Shown here piece after piece: positions 15,615 through 24,071 of a stretch of DNA of 64,000 bases. The first letter of the stretch is position 1; each line of letters starts with the position of its first letter. Made by a program: the position numbers and the translations under genes. Source of the DNA: VRUE01 sp963788975 (GTDB lineage Bacteria > Actinomycetota > Thermoleophilia > Solirubrobacterales > 70-9). The notes beneath the pieces were generated by a model that worked only from the letters and a program-made list of their open reading frames with translations, did no database searches and was not told the origin of the DNA. The stretch covers positions 62,001 through 126,000 of the forward strand of contig CAWBIJ010000001.1 in the NCBI GenBank assembly GCA_963788975.1, written 5' to 3'.

Positions 15615-17626
15615 CCGCGGCCGACCCCAAGGATCGCGCCGCGGAGCTGCGGCGTCTGCTGGAGCACCACAACCGCCTCTACTACGTCCTCGACGACCCG
15701 GAGGTCGGCGACGACGAGTACGACGCTCTGCTCGACGAGCTGCGGGCTATAGAGGCCGATCACCCGGAGCTGCGCACGCCGGACTCGCCAACGCAGCGGG
15801 TGGGAGCGCCGCCGCTCGATCGCTTCGAGCGGGTCGAGCACGCCGAACCGATGCTCTCGCTCGCCAACGCCCGCAACGAGGAGGAGCTGCGCGCCTGGGA
15901 GACGCGGATCCGCAACCACCTGAAACGGCTCGACATCAGCGCCGCCGAGTTCAGCTACACGACTGAGCCGAAGATCGATGGCTTGGCGATCTCGCTCACC
16001 TACGAGGACGGGGTGCTGACCCGCGGCGCCACCCGCGGCGACGGCCGGATCGGCGAGGACGTGACCCGCAACCTGCGCACGATCGGGGCGATCCCGCTGC
16101 GGATCGGTGAGGCGCCGCCGCTGGTCGAGGTGCGGGGCGAGGTCTACCTGCCGATTGCCGACTTCAAAGCGCTCAACGAGCGCCGCGCCGCAGCCGGCGA
16201 GCCGACCTTCGCCAACCCGCGCAACTCGGCCGCCGGCTCGATCCGCCAGCTCGACCCGGCGCTGGCCGCCGAACGGCCGCTCTCGATCTGGTGCTACGGC
16301 ATCGGCGCCACCCGCGGCCTCGATCCAGAGACGCACAGCGAGGAGCTCGAGTGGCTGCGCGAGCGCGGCTTCAAGGTCAACCCCGACATCGCCCACCACG
16401 AGGGGATCGACTCGACGGTGAAACGCTGCCGCTGGTGGGAGGAGCGCCGTGAGGAGCTCGACTACGAGATCGACGGCGTCGTCGTCAAGATCGACGAGCG
16501 GGCGTTGTGGCGAGAGCTGGGCGTGGTCGGCCGCGAGCCGCGCTGGGCGATCGCCTGGAAGTTCCCTCCGACCACGGCGACGACGACCCTGCGCGACGTG
16601 GTCTGGAACGTCGGTCGCACCGGCCACCTGGTCCCCTTCGCGATGCTGGAGCCGGTCCACGTCGGCGGCGTCACTGTCTCCACGGCCACCCTGCACAACG
16701 AGGAGGACTTGGCTCGCAAGGACGTGCGTGTCGGCGACGAGGTGGTCGTGATGCGGGCCGGCGACGTCATTCCCCAGGTGGTCTCGCCGCTGACCCAGCG
16801 CCGGCCAAAAGGGGCGCGCCGGGTCAAGCCGCCGAAGAAATGTCCGGCCTGCGGCACTCCCGTCGAGAAGCTCGAGGACGCTGTCTTCTCGATCTGCCCC
16901 AACCGGGCCGGCTGCCCGGGCCAGTCTTTCCAGCACGTCAAGCACTTCGTCAGCAAGGGGGCGATGGACATCGACGGCCTGGGGGAGAAGCAGGCGATGC
17001 GCTTCCTGCGCGAGGGGCTGATCGCTGACGTCGCCGACATCTACGAGCTGAAGGAGGAGCAGCTGGCGGAGCTGGAGGGGTTCGGCGAGCTCTCGGCCCG
17101 CAACCTGATGGCGGCGATCGAGCTCTCCCGCGGCCGGCCTTTCAAAACGGTCCTCTACGCGCTCGGCCTGCCGGGGGTCGGCTACGTCACCGCGGAGGCG
17201 CTTGCCGACTACTTCGGCTCGATCGACGAGCTCCACACTGCCGACCCGGAGCAAATCGAGGAGGTCGAGGGCGTCGGCCCGATCATGGCCGTGCAGATCG
17301 CCGAGTCGCTGGCGGACGAGCGCACCTGGGAGCTGGTCGGCAAGCTGCGCGAGAAGGGGCTGCGGTTGGAGCAGGACGCCTCCGAACGGCGGGCGACGGG
17401 AGGGCCGCTGGAGGGCAAGACGCTAGTCCTCACCGGCACCTTGCCGGAGATGACCCGCGACGAGGCGGCGGCGGCGATCAAGGCAGCCGGCGGCAAGGTC
17501 ACCAACTCGGTCTCGAAAAAGACCGACTACGTCGTCGCCGGCGAGAGCCCCGGCTCGAAGCTCGCCAAGGCCGAGGAGCTGGGCGTCGAGATTCTCGACG
17601 AAGCTACCCTCAGTGCCCTGCTTTAG
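15611..17626 (+). CDS. ligA: NAD-dependent DNA ligase
   Basis: 671 aa, normal length. Adenylation Lys121 in TEPKIDGLAIS; NTase domain about 60-320, OB fold, four-Cys zinc finger (CPACGTP...CPNRAGCPG, about 414-437), helix-hairpin-helix repeats (EGFGELSARN; ALGLPGVGYVTAEALADYF), and C-terminal BRCT domain (about 595-671). Seals nicks during replication and repair. GTG start overlaps the surE stop by 4 nt, so the two are translationally coupled. Confidence 0.98.
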   Translation: MTAADPKDRAAELRRLLEHHNRLYYVLDDPEVGDDEYDALLDELRAIEADHPELRTPDSPTQRVGAPPLDRFERVEHAEPMLSLANARNEEELRAWETRIRNHLKRLDISAAEFSYTTEPKIDGLAISLTYEDGVLTRGATRGDGRIGEDVTRNLRTIGAIPLRIGEAPPLVEVRGEVYLPIADFKALNERRAAAGEPTFANPRNSAAGSIRQLDPALAAERPLSIWCYGIGATRGLDPETHSEELEWLRERGFKVNPDIAHHEGIDSTVKRCRWWEERREELDYEIDGVVVKIDERALWRELGVVGREPRWAIAWKFPPTTATTTLRDVVWNVGRTGHLVPFAMLEPVHVGGVTVSTATLHNEEDLARKDVRVGDEVVVMRAGDVIPQVVSPLTQRRPKGARRVKPPKKCPACGTPVEKLEDAVFSICPNRAGCPGQSFQHVKHFVSKGAMDIDGLGEKQAMRFLREGLIADVADIYELKEEQLAELEGFGELSARNLMAAIELSRGRPFKTVLYALGLPGVGYVTAEALADYFGSIDELHTADPEQIEEVEGVGPIMAVQIAESLADERTWELVGKLREKGLRLEQDASERRATGGPLEGKTLVLTGTLPEMTRDEAAAAIKAAGGKVTNSVSKKTDYVVAGESPGSKLAKAEELGVEILDEATLSALL

Positions 17627-17712
17627 GGATGACCGACATCCAGCACGAATAAATTTCACTCCTGGCGCATCTGTCGCGCCACGCGTGATTCCTGATTCGC
17701 CAGTGTCTGGGA

Positions 17713-17937
17713 ATGGCGCTCGCGCAGATCGGTCCAATCACGTCGGCCGCTGAGTCCATTGCGACCGCAGTTGGGGCCGGTGTCGTCCTTGGGAGCGTCG
17801 CCATGGGCGCTTTCGGACTGATCGCGGGTTGGTCGAAACGGGCCATTGGAGACAGGGCTCTCACGGACGGCTATATCGGGGGGTTGGCTGGAGCCTCGAT
17901 TGCGATCCTCGATGTCCTCCTGCGATATGTTCTCTGA
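17713..17937 (+). CDS. Small membrane protein
   Basis: 74 aa. Two hydrophobic, Gly/Ala-rich helices (about residues 15-40 and 54-73), no charged motif beyond WSKRAIGDR between them. ATG preceded by CTGGGA as a weak RBS. No family recognised. Followed 29 nt later by a second small membrane protein. Confidence 0.55.
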   Translation: MALAQIGPITSAAESIATAVGAGVVLGSVAMGAFGLIAGWSKRAIGDRALTDGYIGGLAGASIAILDVLLRYVL

Positions 17938-17966
17938 AATGATTTGTCTGCGTACAACTCAGGATC

Positions 17967-18161
17967 ATGGGTAGTCCACGGCATGTGATCATCGCGCTGG
18001 CGGCGGGAATGGCGATCATGTTTGCGGGGGCGCTCGTCTTCGATAGCTCCAGCGACTCGGCAATGCAGGCTGTTGGGCTTACTGGATTCTTTGCGGTCTT
18101 CGTCGTCTTCCACGCGCTCGACGAGCGAGCGAAACGTCGCGAGAAGAAAAGCGCTCAGTAG
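17967..18161 (+). CDS. Small two-helix membrane protein
   Basis: 64 aa. Helices at about 8-25 and 34-50, then a basic cytoplasmic tail (DERAKRREKKSAQ). The stop lies 7 nt inside the 3' end of the convergent carboxypeptidase gene. Not recognised; coding status rests on composition, the positive-inside tail and position. Confidence 0.5.
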   Translation: MGSPRHVIIALAAGMAIMFAGALVFDSSSDSAMQAVGLTGFFAVFVVFHALDERAKRREKKSAQ

Positions 18162-19390
18162 CTGGCGATCGCGGCGGCGATGCGGTCCTGTTCCAGGTGG
18201 GCGCGGCTGAGGTCGCTGACGCTGCCCATCAGGATCGAAAAGATCATCACTTTGCCGCTGCGGTTGAAGCAGTAGCCGGAGAGGTTGCTGACCCCGGTCA
18301 GGGTGCCGGTCTTGACCCGGCAGCGGCCGGCGGCGGCGCTGCCGTCGGTGCGCGAGGCGACGGTGCCCTCGGCGCCGGTCAGGGCTAGCGACTGGATGAA
18401 GTCGTCGCCGATTTCCTCGCCCCGCACCGACTGCAGGAAGCGGACGACCGCCGAGGGCGAGGCACTGTTCGAACGGGTCAGGCCGGAGCCATCGACGGCA
18501 CGGAGGCTGACGCCGTGCTCGCGGGCGAAGCGCTCGACTACCGCCGCGCCAGCGTTGGTGGTCCCGGCACCGCCAAAGTGGGCGCCGACCAGCTTCAGCA
18601 GCATCTCCGCGTAGAAGTTGTTGGAAGACACGTTGGTCGCGTCGGCGAGCTGCGAGATGTTGGGGGAGCGGACCACCGCGAGCGTCTGTGCGTCTTCGGG
18701 CGCCGTCCGTAGCGCCACCCCAGGCGACAGCTGAATGCCGGCACCGCGCAGCGCGCGGGCGAACTTGCGCACGGCGACCTGGGCCGGGTCGGAGGCGAAG
18801 CTGTTGCCACGGGAGCTGCTGTAGCCGGAGTTGAATGACAGCCCCGAAAGCGGGCCAATGTAGGGACTCGTCGCGTAGCCGGAGTCGGCCACCCCGCGCA
18901 GACGGTCGAAGACCGAGTCGTCGCCGTAGAGGTGCCCTGTCACAGAGCGCACGCCCGCCCCCCGCAGCTGTGCCTTGAGGGCGAAGAGGTTGGTGCCAAG
19001 ACCGCCGAGGAAGCGCCCGTAGAAAGCAGGTGCGCCCAGCGCTGGGTCACCGCCTCCCTGCAGGTAGAGGTTGCCGCGCAGGACGCCGTTCAGTTCGAAG
19101 AAGCCGTCGCTCACCACTTTGGTAGTGATCCGCGCCTGGGGCCCGAAGCGGGCAAGCGCTGTCGCCGTCGTAAACATCTTCATGTTCGAAGCCAGCGGTC
19201 GCCGGGTACTGGCCGCCCTGCGACAGATGACCTCCCCGCTTTCCCCGTTCATGACCACGAGCCCGCTGGCGGACCCGCCGCCACGCACGAGCCGCGACTT
19301 CAGCGTGCCGCAGGTGTCGGCCGTGGCCGTCGCCGGCGAAAGCACGAGAACGGCGGCGATGATCGAGAGAACCCCAAGCGCGCGTCCCAT
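18155..19390 (-). CDS. dacB: D-alanyl-D-alanine carboxypeptidase / PBP4-type (peptidase S13)
   Basis: 411 aa from ATG 19390. Signal peptide residues 1-25 (ATATA-DT). All three penicillin-binding motifs are present: SxxK at S68-K71 (SNMK), SxN at about 255-257, KTG at 360-362 (VKTGTLTGVSNLSGY). Secreted S13 enzyme that trims or cleaves peptidoglycan peptides. In-frame sequence upstream of 19390 would run through the divergent gene start at 19413 and lacks a signal peptide, so was excluded. AGGGAG just upstream of ATG is the RBS; its start and that of the patatin gene are only 22 nt apart. Confidence 0.92.
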   Translation of the reverse strand: MGRALGVLSIIAAVLVLSPATATADTCGTLKSRLVRGGGSASGLVVMNGESGEVICRRAASTRRPLASNMKMFTTATALARFGPQARITTKVVSDGFFELNGVLRGNLYLQGGGDPALGAPAFYGRFLGGLGTNLFALKAQLRGAGVRSVTGHLYGDDSVFDRLRGVADSGYATSPYIGPLSGLSFNSGYSSSRGNSFASDPAQVAVRKFARALRGAGIQLSPGVALRTAPEDAQTLAVVRSPNISQLADATNVSSNNFYAEMLLKLVGAHFGGAGTTNAGAAVVERFAREHGVSLRAVDGSGLTRSNSASPSAVVRFLQSVRGEEIGDDFIQSLALTGAEGTVASRTDGSAAAGRCRVKTGTLTGVSNLSGYCFNRSGKVMIFSILMGSVSDLSRAHLEQDRIAAAIASY

Positions 19391-19412
19391 CTCCCTGAGA
19401 TAATCACGTTTT

Positions 19413-20666
19413 ATGGGCAAAGTTGTGGACCTCGAACGAAGTTCTCGCCGTAAACGCGGCCGTGGCCGCAAACGCCCCTCGAAGACCGCCCTCGTCCTTG
19501 GCGGCGGTGGCTTCACCGGCGGCGTCTACGAGATCGGCGCCCTGCGCGCCCTCGACCTGCTCGCGGTCAACAGCACCGTCAACAACTTCGACGTCTATGT
19601 CGGCACCAGCGCCGGCTCCTTCGTCGCCGGGATGCTGGCCAACGGCATCACGCCCGACGAGATGATGCAGGTGATCAACGAGCAGGTCGACTCCGATCTC
19701 GAGGACCTCGACCTCGGCAAGGTGCTTAAGCCCAACTACCTCGGTTTCCTGCAGAAGGCAGCGATGCTGCCGGTCCGCACCGCGGAGCTGGTGGCAAACC
19801 TGGTGCGGATGGGGGAGTTCTCGGCGATGGATATCGGGGTCGGCCTCGCCGAGGCGCTGCCGACCGGCTTCTACTCGGGCAACGGGATCGCCGACTACAT
19901 CGAGCGCTCTCTCTCCGAGGTTGGGGGAGTCAACGACTTCCGGCTACTCGACAAAGAGCTCTACCTGACCGCCACCGACCTCGACACCTGCGAGCGGATC
20001 GTTTTCGGCGAGGACGGCTGGAATGACGTGCCGATCTCGAAGGCGGTCCAGTGCTCGACCACGCTGCCGCTCGTCTACAAGCCGGTCGACCTCAAGGGTC
20101 GTCAGTTGATCGACGGGGGCGTGCGCTCGACCACCAACGTCGACATCGCGGTCGAGAAGGGCGCCAAATTCATCATCGTCGTCAACCCGCTGGTCCCCTT
20201 CGTCAACGACTTCGAGAAAACGATCCCGACCGTCTTCGGCAACCGCGTGCGACGCGTCTCCGACATGGGGCTGCCGGCGATCGCCAACCAAACCTTCCGC
20301 TTGATCGCCCACGCCCGCCTGCACCAGGCGGTCGAGCAGTGGGAAGAGCGCTATCCCGGCGTCGACATCATCTTGGTCGAGCCCGATCCCAACGACGAGC
20401 TGATGTTCGGCACGCCGATCATGGACTATTCGCGACGTTTGCGGATCGCGCGCCACGGCTTCGAGTCAGTCACCGCCGCTCTGGCCCAGGAATACGACCG
20501 CTACAAGGAAATCGCCGAGCGCCACGGCCTAGAGATCTCCGAGCGCCGCGTCCGCCGCGTGGTCGAGCGGGCCGCCGAAGAGGAGCCCGGGCAGACATCC
20601 GCGTGGAAGCGCGTGCTGGAGCAGACGACCTCGACCCTGCTCCGCCAGTCGGGCGAGGCCTCCTAG
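19413..20666 (+). CDS. Patatin-like phospholipase
   Basis: 417 aa. Patatin fold with oxyanion loop LGGGGFTGG (residues 29-37), nucleophile Ser66 in GTSAG, and catalytic Asp234 in IDGG. A basic N-terminus (SSRRKRGRGRKRPSK) precedes the domain. A C-terminal extension of about 100 residues includes charged helices (EYDRYKEIAERHG; SERRVRRVVERAAEE). Acyl-hydrolase acting on lipids. GATAAT lies 8-9 nt before the ATG and no RBS is evident. Its stop is 9 nt before element C. Confidence 0.9.
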   Translation: MGKVVDLERSSRRKRGRGRKRPSKTALVLGGGGFTGGVYEIGALRALDLLAVNSTVNNFDVYVGTSAGSFVAGMLANGITPDEMMQVINEQVDSDLEDLDLGKVLKPNYLGFLQKAAMLPVRTAELVANLVRMGEFSAMDIGVGLAEALPTGFYSGNGIADYIERSLSEVGGVNDFRLLDKELYLTATDLDTCERIVFGEDGWNDVPISKAVQCSTTLPLVYKPVDLKGRQLIDGGVRSTTNVDIAVEKGAKFIIVVNPLVPFVNDFEKTIPTVFGNRVRRVSDMGLPAIANQTFRLIAHARLHQAVEQWEERYPGVDIILVEPDPNDELMFGTPIMDYSRRLRIARHGFESVTAALAQEYDRYKEIAERHGLEISERRVRRVVERAAEEEPGQTSAWKRVLEQTTSTLLRQSGEAS

Positions 20667-20675
20667 CGCCCACCG

Positions 20676-20829
20676 GCACAGACAGCCGGCGACTCCTCCC
20701 GGGAATTAATGTCGCACGCGCTTCGCGCTTAGCGACGAATTTGGAGCGCGGCTGACGCCGCGCAATCTTCAGATTGCATATCGCGGCCTAGCGGCCACAT
20801 TCCCAGGAGGAGTCGCCGGCTGTCTGTGC
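20676..20829 (+). repeat. Nested inverted-repeat element C (core family II)
   Basis: Outer arms 20676-20699 and 20806-20829 are a perfect 24-bp inverted repeat, extended inward by about 6 pairs after one mismatch. The core holds CACGCGCTTCGCGCTTAGC (from 20715), a 7-bp hairpin (20746-20752/20757-20763, loop TGAC), TCAGATTGCATATCGC (20769-20784) and a last small GGCC hairpin. The same order and spacing occur inverted in element D, but its outer arms are unrelated in sequence. Starts 9 nt after the patatin stop. Confidence 0.85.
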
Positions 20830-20889
20830 GAGTCGTGCAGCTCGTCGAGCTGGTCTCTACTCAGCTTCGAGCGTAGAGCTGTGGGCTCG

Positions 20890-21038
20890 AAGGCGACGCG
20901 AAGTTGCCCCGCTGAAATGTCGCCGAAGGCGGCGATATGCAATCTGATGGAGGTGCGGCGTTAGCCGCACTCGACCTCCGGCGCTAAGCGCGAAGCGCGT
21001 GCGCCATCAATTTCAGCGGGGCAACTTCGCGTCGCCTT
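20890..21038 (-). repeat. Nested inverted-repeat element D (core family II)
   Basis: Perfect 29-bp outer arms (20890-20918 with 21010-21038). Read on the minus strand the core matches element C: a 21-nt identical block (complement of 20982-21002), exactly 34 nt, then a 16-nt identical block (complement of 20932-20947). The middle hairpin (20953-20959/20964-20970) carries a compensatory T-A for C-G change relative to C. Ends 8 nt before the stop of the acyl-CoA ligase gene. Confidence 0.85.
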
Positions 21039-21046
21039 GCAGCCGC

Positions 21047-22828
21047 TCAGCTCGCGTAGAGCTGCTCGATCTCCGGCTCGTGCTTGGAGGCGACGACTGC
21101 GCGCTTCACCTTCAGCGTGGGCGTCAGCTCGCCGGCTTCCTGGGAGAGGTCGCGGGGCAGGATCGCGATCTTCTTAACCTGCTCGACCCGGGCGAACTTC
21201 TCGTTGATCGTCGCCACATGGTCTTCGACGGCTTTGCGGATCTCGCCGTTGGCAGCGAGCTGCTCGACGTCCTCGGACAGGCCCTGCTCCTTGGCGTAGG
21301 CGACGACCTCTTCGGGGTCGAGCGTGACCAGCGCGACTAGGTAGGGCCGGCGGTCGCCGACGACCACGCACTGGGAAACGAGCGGGTGCTGCTTGATCTC
21401 GTTCTCGAGGTTGGCGGGCGTGATGTTCTTGCCGCCCGCGGTGATGATGATGTCCTTCTTGCGGCCGGTGATCTTGATGAAGCCTTCCGAGTCCATCTCG
21501 CCGATGTCGCCGGTGTGCAGCCAGCCGTCGACGATCGTCTCCCGGGTGGCCTCCTCGTTCTTGTAATAGCCCTGGAAGATGTTCGGTCCCTTGACCAGGA
21601 TCTCGCCGTCCTCGGCGATCTTGACCTCGCAGCCGGGGAACGGTTTGCCGATCGTGCCGATCTTGAAGTCATCGGGGGAAGATATTGTCGCCGCGGTTGA
21701 GGTCTCGGTCATCCCCCAGCCCTCGAGCACGAGGACCCCGGCAGCGTCGAAGAAGCTGAGGATCTCCGGGCTGATCGGGGCCGCGCCGGAGACCGCGAGG
21801 CGCAGGTTGCCGCCGAAGAGGCCACGGATCTTGGAGAGCACCTGCTTGTCGGCGAAGGCGTACTGCTTGCGCAGCAGGAAGCCCGGTTGGCGGCCGCTGC
21901 GCTCGGCCGCGCGCATCCGCTTACCGACGCCGATCGCCCAGTTGAAGATGACCTTCTTCAGGCCGCCCGCTTTTTCGATTCCGCTGGTCGCGGCGGTGTA
22001 GATCTTCTCGAAGATGCGCGGCACCGAGGGAAAGTAGGTCGGTTTCAGCTCGGCCAGGTTGGGCATGATCTTCAGCGGGTCGCGCTCCCAGTAGGCGAGC
22101 GTCGCGCCAAGGTCGAAGCTGCCGAGCTGGATCAGCAGGGCGAAGGAGTGGGCGAGGGGCAGGTAGAGGTAGGTGACATCTTCGTCTTCGATGACGCTGC
22201 TCTCGTTGACCATGTCGAGCATCGCCCGGTAGTTGCCGTGTGTGATGACGCAGCCCTTCGGCGGGCCGGTCGTGCCCGACGTGTAGATGAAGGTGCAGAC
22301 GTCGGTGGGGGTAACCGAGCTCCAGCGCACCTCCCACTCAGCCGCGTCGCGACTGGTGCCACGCTTCGCCAGGTCCTCAATCGAGATTGCGTCGTCGCTG
22401 GTGCCGGTCATCCGCACGACGTGCTCCAGCAGCGGCAGGCGGTCGCGTACCGCACGCACCTTCTCCATCTGCTCGTCATCCTCGACGACGACGATCTTGG
22501 CGTCGGAGTTCTCCAGCACGTACTGGCACTCCTCGGGGGAGTTGGTCTGGTAGATCGGGACGACGACCGCGCCCGCCGCCAGTGCCGCGAAGTCGAAATA
22601 GGTCCACTCCGGCCGCGTGTTGGCGAGGATCGAGACCTTGTCGCCCTTCTCGACCCCGAGGTCGATCAGGCCCAGCGAGAGCGAGCGGACCGTCTCCAGA
22701 ACCTGGTCGAAACTGCGGCTGAGCCAGGCGCCGTCCTCCTTGTAGCGGACGGCCTGTGCGGCGCCGTAGATCTCCGCTGCGCGCGGCAGCAGGTCGGCGA
22801 GCGTCTTGGAGTTGGTCCCCCTCCCCAT
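21047..22828 (-). CDS. Long-chain acyl-CoA synthetase (AMP-dependent ligase)
   Basis: 593 aa. ANL-superfamily motifs: P-loop YTSGTTGPPKG (182-192), GWGMTET (A5), hinge and C-terminal lysine region GWLHTGDIGEMDSEG and GRKKDIIITAGGKNITP (about 470-500). The long-chain FadD15/AAE-type architecture fits activation of fatty acids to acyl-CoA. Preceded on the same strand by the small HTH protein (24-nt gap), probably one operon. No RBS; TAGACT lies 10 nt before the ATG. Confidence 0.93.
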   Translation of the reverse strand: MGRGTNSKTLADLLPRAAEIYGAAQAVRYKEDGAWLSRSFDQVLETVRSLSLGLIDLGVEKGDKVSILANTRPEWTYFDFAALAAGAVVVPIYQTNSPEECQYVLENSDAKIVVVEDDEQMEKVRAVRDRLPLLEHVVRMTGTSDDAISIEDLAKRGTSRDAAEWEVRWSSVTPTDVCTFIYTSGTTGPPKGCVITHGNYRAMLDMVNESSVIEDEDVTYLYLPLAHSFALLIQLGSFDLGATLAYWERDPLKIMPNLAELKPTYFPSVPRIFEKIYTAATSGIEKAGGLKKVIFNWAIGVGKRMRAAERSGRQPGFLLRKQYAFADKQVLSKIRGLFGGNLRLAVSGAAPISPEILSFFDAAGVLVLEGWGMTETSTAATISSPDDFKIGTIGKPFPGCEVKIAEDGEILVKGPNIFQGYYKNEEATRETIVDGWLHTGDIGEMDSEGFIKITGRKKDIIITAGGKNITPANLENEIKQHPLVSQCVVVGDRRPYLVALVTLDPEEVVAYAKEQGLSEDVEQLAANGEIRKAVEDHVATINEKFARVEQVKKIAILPRDLSQEAGELTPTLKVKRAVVASKHEPEIEQLYAS

Positions 22829-22852
22829 GCGGAGGGGAAGTCTAGTTGCTGA

Positions 22853-23035
22853 CTACGCGGCTTGGGTACGTCGTCGGGGGTTCTTCGGCAGGCTGCGCAG
22901 CGAGGACTCGAAGAGGAACCTGTCGATGCGCCCATGGAAGATGGGGACGCCCATCTCCATGCACTTGCCGATCACCTCCTCCCGCTTCATGTGCAGCTCG
23001 GCGGCAAGCTCGGAGGGGGTGAAGTGATTGGCCAT
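22853..23035 (-). CDS. Small HTH-like protein
   Basis: 60 aa from ATG 23035, which has GGGAGG 4 nt upstream. FTPSELAAELHMKREEVIGKC looks like a helix-turn-helix of MerR/excisionase style, followed by a wing-like PIFHGRIDRFLF and a basic tail (KNPRRRTQAA). Possibly a small DNA-binding regulator of the downstream acyl-CoA ligase; this is inference from position. A longer upstream start would overlap the divergent gene and is not needed. Confidence 0.6.
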   Translation of the reverse strand: MANHFTPSELAAELHMKREEVIGKCMEMGVPIFHGRIDRFLFESSLRSLPKNPRRRTQAA

Positions 23036-23153
23036 GCGACCTCCCGGGGGTAGTCGAAATCGGGTAGTCAGATATTTACCCGGATCGGCGGACGTGTCAA
23101 TCGCCACATCGCATCTTGCGGAGACCGGTGAGCTGGGTCGCGATAATGCCTGC

Positions 23154-23879
23154 GTGTCCGAGCTAGCCGTCGACGCCGCGCCTCGCCGCGGCCGCATCTG
23201 GGTCATCCTCGGCCTCGCCTTGGCCGTCGCTGCGCTTGGCTACGCAATCATCGCCCTCTCCACCCGCGAGGCCGATTCCAGCGTGGTCCGGGTCGCGGGC
23301 ATCGCCGACGTGCAGGGTCTCTTCGGCGGCGTGCCCCAGGAGGAAGACCGGGTCGGCTCCGATGACGCGCCGGTCTCGATCCAGGTCTTCAACGACGTGC
23401 AGTGCTCGAGTTGCCGCGCCGCCTTTCTGGCGGCGATCCCTTCCTTGGTCGAAGGCTATGTGCGGCCAGGCGACGTGCAACTCCTGATGCGCCATTACTC
23501 AGCCGCCCGCAACGCGCTCGAGCTCGGCTTCTTCGGCGCCGAAGCGGCGGCGCGCCACGGCTACGGCTGGCAGTACACCTACCTCTTCTTCCGCAACCAG
23601 GACGAGGCCGAGCGGCTTGGGATCGACGAAGAGTTCATGGCCTCGCTGGCCGGGTCCGTCGGCGAACTCGAGGTGACGGAGTGGAAGGAGACCCTCGACC
23701 GCGAAGGGGGAGCGGGCGGGCCGATTGCCGAGCGGCTTGAAGACTATGCGGAGCTGGGCGACGAGCTCGGGATCCGCGCCGGAGGCGCGATGATCGTCAA
23801 CGGCCCGGGCGGCACCCGCACGCTCCAAGATGGGCCGAGTCTGGCCCGAATCGAACGCGCGATCGCCGAAGTCGAGTGA
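23154..23879 (+). CDS. Membrane-anchored DsbA-like thioredoxin-fold protein
   Basis: 241 aa from GTG 23154. One N-terminal membrane helix (residues 15-36) puts the rest outside. The thioredoxin fold carries a CSSC active site (C84, C87) in FNDVQCSSCRAAF, and later the cis-Pro region normally found (GGAMIVNGPGG). Likely a thiol oxidoreductase acting on exported proteins, useful for the disulfide-rich secreted proteins nearby. Start chosen because GATAAT lies 6 nt upstream (leaderless) and upstream codons overlap the divergent HTH gene. Confidence 0.85.
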   Translation: MSELAVDAAPRRGRIWVILGLALAVAALGYAIIALSTREADSSVVRVAGIADVQGLFGGVPQEEDRVGSDDAPVSIQVFNDVQCSSCRAAFLAAIPSLVEGYVRPGDVQLLMRHYSAARNALELGFFGAEAAARHGYGWQYTYLFFRNQDEAERLGIDEEFMASLAGSVGELEVTEWKETLDREGGAGGPIAERLEDYAELGDELGIRAGGAMIVNGPGGTRTLQDGPSLARIERAIAEVE

Positions 23880-23925
23880 GGGCGCGCGATAGCCGCGGCT
23901 CTCGTCTGGGATAATCGCGCCCTCT

Positions 23926-23999
23926 CGGGGCGTGGCGCAGCCTGGTAGCGCGCACCGTTCGGGTCGGTGAGGTCCCCGGTTCAAATCCGGGCGCCCCGA
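23926..23999 (+). tRNA. tRNA-Pro (anticodon CGG)
   Basis: 74 nt. Seven-bp acceptor stem (CGGGGCG/CGCCCCG), D arm GCGCAGCCTGGTAGCGC, anticodon stem CACCG/CGGTG with loop TTCGGGT giving anticodon CGG, T arm CCCGG-TTCAAAT-CCGGG, discriminator A. The CCA end is not encoded. GATAAT at 23910-23915 is a plausible -10 box. A hairpin at 24013-24032 (8-bp stem, CTCG loop) follows and may help 3' processing or termination. No integrase or repeated tRNA end was seen nearby. Confidence 0.97.
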
Positions 24000-24071
24000 T
24001 TGCATGCGGCTTGGTGCGCGCTCGCGCGCACCCGCCGCTACTTTGGCGGGCGGGGAGGTTCCTTGAAGGCC

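Larger units (their letters stand above)
20667..21046. other. 380-bp convergent intergenic region
   Basis: Holds no gene. Two large nested inverted-repeat elements, C (20676-20829) and D (20890-21038), occupy most of it, head to head. The 60 bp between them (20830-20889) show nothing recognisable beyond short GAGC/GCTC pairs. Confidence 0.8.

Noticed and set aside
15455..17254. Long open frame of 599 codons on the minus strand
   Set aside because: Antisense to ligA; composition is Arg/Val/Gly-rich as expected for a shadow in high-GC DNA. Similar long shadows oppose the GMC oxidoreductase, the secreted glycosidase and the desaturase.
20830..20889. A small RNA gene between elements C and D
   Set aside because: No promoter or terminator pair in the 60 bp and no stable structure beyond 4-bp stems.
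23926..24032. tRNA-Pro as an integration site of a mobile element
   Set aside because: No integrase gene and no second copy of the tRNA 3' end were seen nearby.
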